From the NCBI GenBank assembly GCA_965199105.1, contig CBDAQO010000002.1, forward strand, positions 1,798,001 through 1,862,000: a stretch of 64,000 bases of DNA. The letters run 5' to 3'. The position numbers were made by a program, and so were the translations under genes. Source of the DNA: LMUY01 sp965199105. GTDB taxonomy: Bacteria; Pseudomonadota; Alphaproteobacteria; Acetobacterales; Acetobacteraceae. The notes below the pieces were generated by a model. The model was not told where the DNA came from and did not search any database. It saw only the letters and a list, made by a program, of their open reading frames with translations. Positions 62,839 to 64,000 of this stretch are shown in pieces (position 1 is the first letter of the stretch; each line of letters begins with the position of its first letter).

Positions 62839-64000
62839 GCCGCCGCCGCCGTCCGCGCCAGGGCCGCTTGGATCAACGCCACCGTCTCGGCCACGCCGTA
62901 CAGCGCCACGAAGCCGCCGAAGCGTGGCCCTTCCTGCTGCCCGAGCAAGACCTGGTAGAGGCAGTCGAACCACTGCTTGAGCGCCGGGAAGGCGTGGCGC
63001 TTGCCCACCGCGTAGACCTCGTCCTGGATCGCCTCGGCCGGCGTGTCCGGCGGCAGGGCGGCCAGGGTCGCGGCCAGGTCGGCCAGCGCCGAGGCCTCGA
63101 GCTCGGTGGCGGGTCGGAAGCGCCGGGTCGGGCGGACGAAATCCTGGTAGTAGGCCACGGCATGGTCGACCAGGCGGGCCAGAAACGGGGTCGACTCCGC
63201 GCCGGCGCCCGGATGGTAGCGGCGGATGAAACCCCACAGCATGTCGGGCGTCGCGGCGTTCACCACGCTGGCCAGGTTCAGCAGCATGGTGAACGGGATC
63301 GGGCTGCCGCCCTCGTTGGGCACGCGCCCGCCGCCGATGTGCCACGCCGGGTTGGCCGGGTCATCGCCGCCCTTGGCCACGGCGGCGATGTAGTCGTCCA
63401 CCGCGCGCGGGATCACGTCGAAGAACAGCCGCTTCGCGCGCTGCGGCTGGTGATACATGAACTGGCCCAGGCTCTCCGGCGGCGCATACCGCAGCCATTC
63501 TTCCACTGAGATACCGTTGCCACGGCTTTTGCTGATCTTCTGCGACTGCTCGTCGAGGAACAGCTCGTAGGTGAACCCCACCGGCGGCGCGCTGCCCAGC
63601 ACGGCGCAAACCCGGCTGGAGAGCTTAACGCTGTCGATCAGGTCCTTGCCGCTCATCTCGTAGTCGACGCCCAGCGCATGCCACCGCATCGCCCAATCCG
63701 CCTTCCACTGCAGCTTGCAGGCGCCGCCGGTGACGGGGGTGGTGAAGCGCTCGCCCGCCGGGTCGGTCCAGGTGACGGTGGCGGCGTCCAGGTCGATGGC
63801 CTCGATCGGCACCTGCATCACCTGGCCGGTCGCGGGGTGCAGCGGCAGGATGGGCGAGTAGGTAGCGCGGCGGTCCGGCCCGAGCGTGGGCAGGATGACG
63901 GCGCGGATCTCGTCGTGGCGGGCCAGCACCTGGCGCAAGGCGGCGTCGAAGCGCCCTTGGGTGTAGTAGTCGGTGGCGGAGGCGAACTCGTAGTCGAAGC
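62835..64000 (-). CDS. lysK: lysyl-tRNA synthetase, class I (5' part outside window)
   Basis: Archaeal-type class I LysRS, found in many alphaproteobacteria instead of the class II enzyme. The window contains the C-terminal 388 residues or so; the HIGH motif lies beyond the edge. Seen: FDYEFASATDYYTQGRFDAA, KADWAMRWHALGVDYEMSGK, FLDEQSQKISKSRGNGISVE (KISKS loop binding ATP), and the helical tRNA-binding domain after it. Frame is open to the window end. Coupled to the MprF-like gene downstream. Confidence 0.95.
   Translation of the reverse strand, partial: FDYEFASATDYYTQGRFDAALRQVLARHDEIRAVILPTLGPDRRATYSPILPLHPATGQVMQVPIEAIDLDAATVTWTDPAGERFTTPVTGGACKLQWKADWAMRWHALGVDYEMSGKDLIDSVKLSSRVCAVLGSAPPVGFTYELFLDEQSQKISKSRGNGISVEEWLRYAPPESLGQFMYHQPQRAKRLFFDVIPRAVDDYIAAVAKGGDDPANPAWHIGGGRVPNEGGSPIPFTMLLNLASVVNAATPDMLWGFIRRYHPGAGAESTPFLARLVDHAVAYYQDFVRPTRRFRPATELEASALADLAATLAALPPDTPAEAIQDEVYAVGKRHAFPALKQWFDCLYQVLLGQQEGPRFGGFVALYGVAETVALIQAALARTAAAA

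Overview
The window is GC-rich, very densely packed DNA from a purple anoxygenic phototrophic alphaproteobacterium. The large photosynthesis gene cluster, a very short HiPIP beside bchI, an aerobic-type cyclase (acsF), ALA synthase (hemA) inside the cluster and a class I lysyl-tRNA synthetase all point that way. My best guess is a Rhodopila-like member of the Acetobacteraceae/Rhodospirillales; this is inference from gene content, not a database match. No rRNA, tRNA, CRISPR array or insertion sequence was seen.

Layout. 0-1.6 kb: rpmB, a mazEF-type toxin-antitoxin pair, pncC (CinA C-terminal type) and a tiny membrane protein. 1.6-5.4 kb: DUF3422 gene, crtI and crtB, overlapping. 5.6-11 kb, minus strand: aerR/ppaA, ppsR, bchG, bchP, bchO. 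11.2-26.9 kb, plus strand: a near-continuous run of overlapping genes, bchF-bchN-bchB-bchH-bchL-bchM-lhaA-puhA-puhB-puhC-orf97-acsF-puhE-hemA. 27-30.3 kb: a HiPIP electron carrier, then bchI-bchD. The aerR/bchF divergent promoter holds a 34-bp palindrome that reads as two overlapping PpsR-type half-operators, each covering a -35 box. Genes for the puf operon, chlorophyllide reductase (bchXYZ), bchC, bchE and crtCDF are not in the window.

30.6-43 kb, minus strand, holds an apparently undescribed natural-product locus: a giant hybrid protein A-PCP-KS-AT-ACP-aminotransferase-C-A-PCP, a second protein C-PCP with a degenerate thioesterase-like tail, and a translationally coupled PAF-acetylhydrolase-like hydrolase. 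The logic predicts an amino-acid starter extended by malonate, amination of the beta-keto group to a 3,4-diamino acid, then condensation with a second (perhaps glycine-like) residue and with a third unit that has no cognate adenylation domain.

43-64 kb: DUF3108 protein, glmU-glmS, a patatin-like lipase, a gene for photoactive yellow protein with all chromophore-pocket residues, a periplasmic flavin amine oxidase with its own cytochrome c, a SolA/sarcosine-oxidase-like enzyme, an operon of amino-acid permease, stomatin-like and NDUFAF6-like genes, sodB, glgX, a MaoC hydratase, an acyltransferase, and lysK (cut by the window edge) coupled to an MprF-like protein lacking most of its synthase domain. 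Two families of short palindromic repeats are scattered through the window, one of them read into the start of lhaA.
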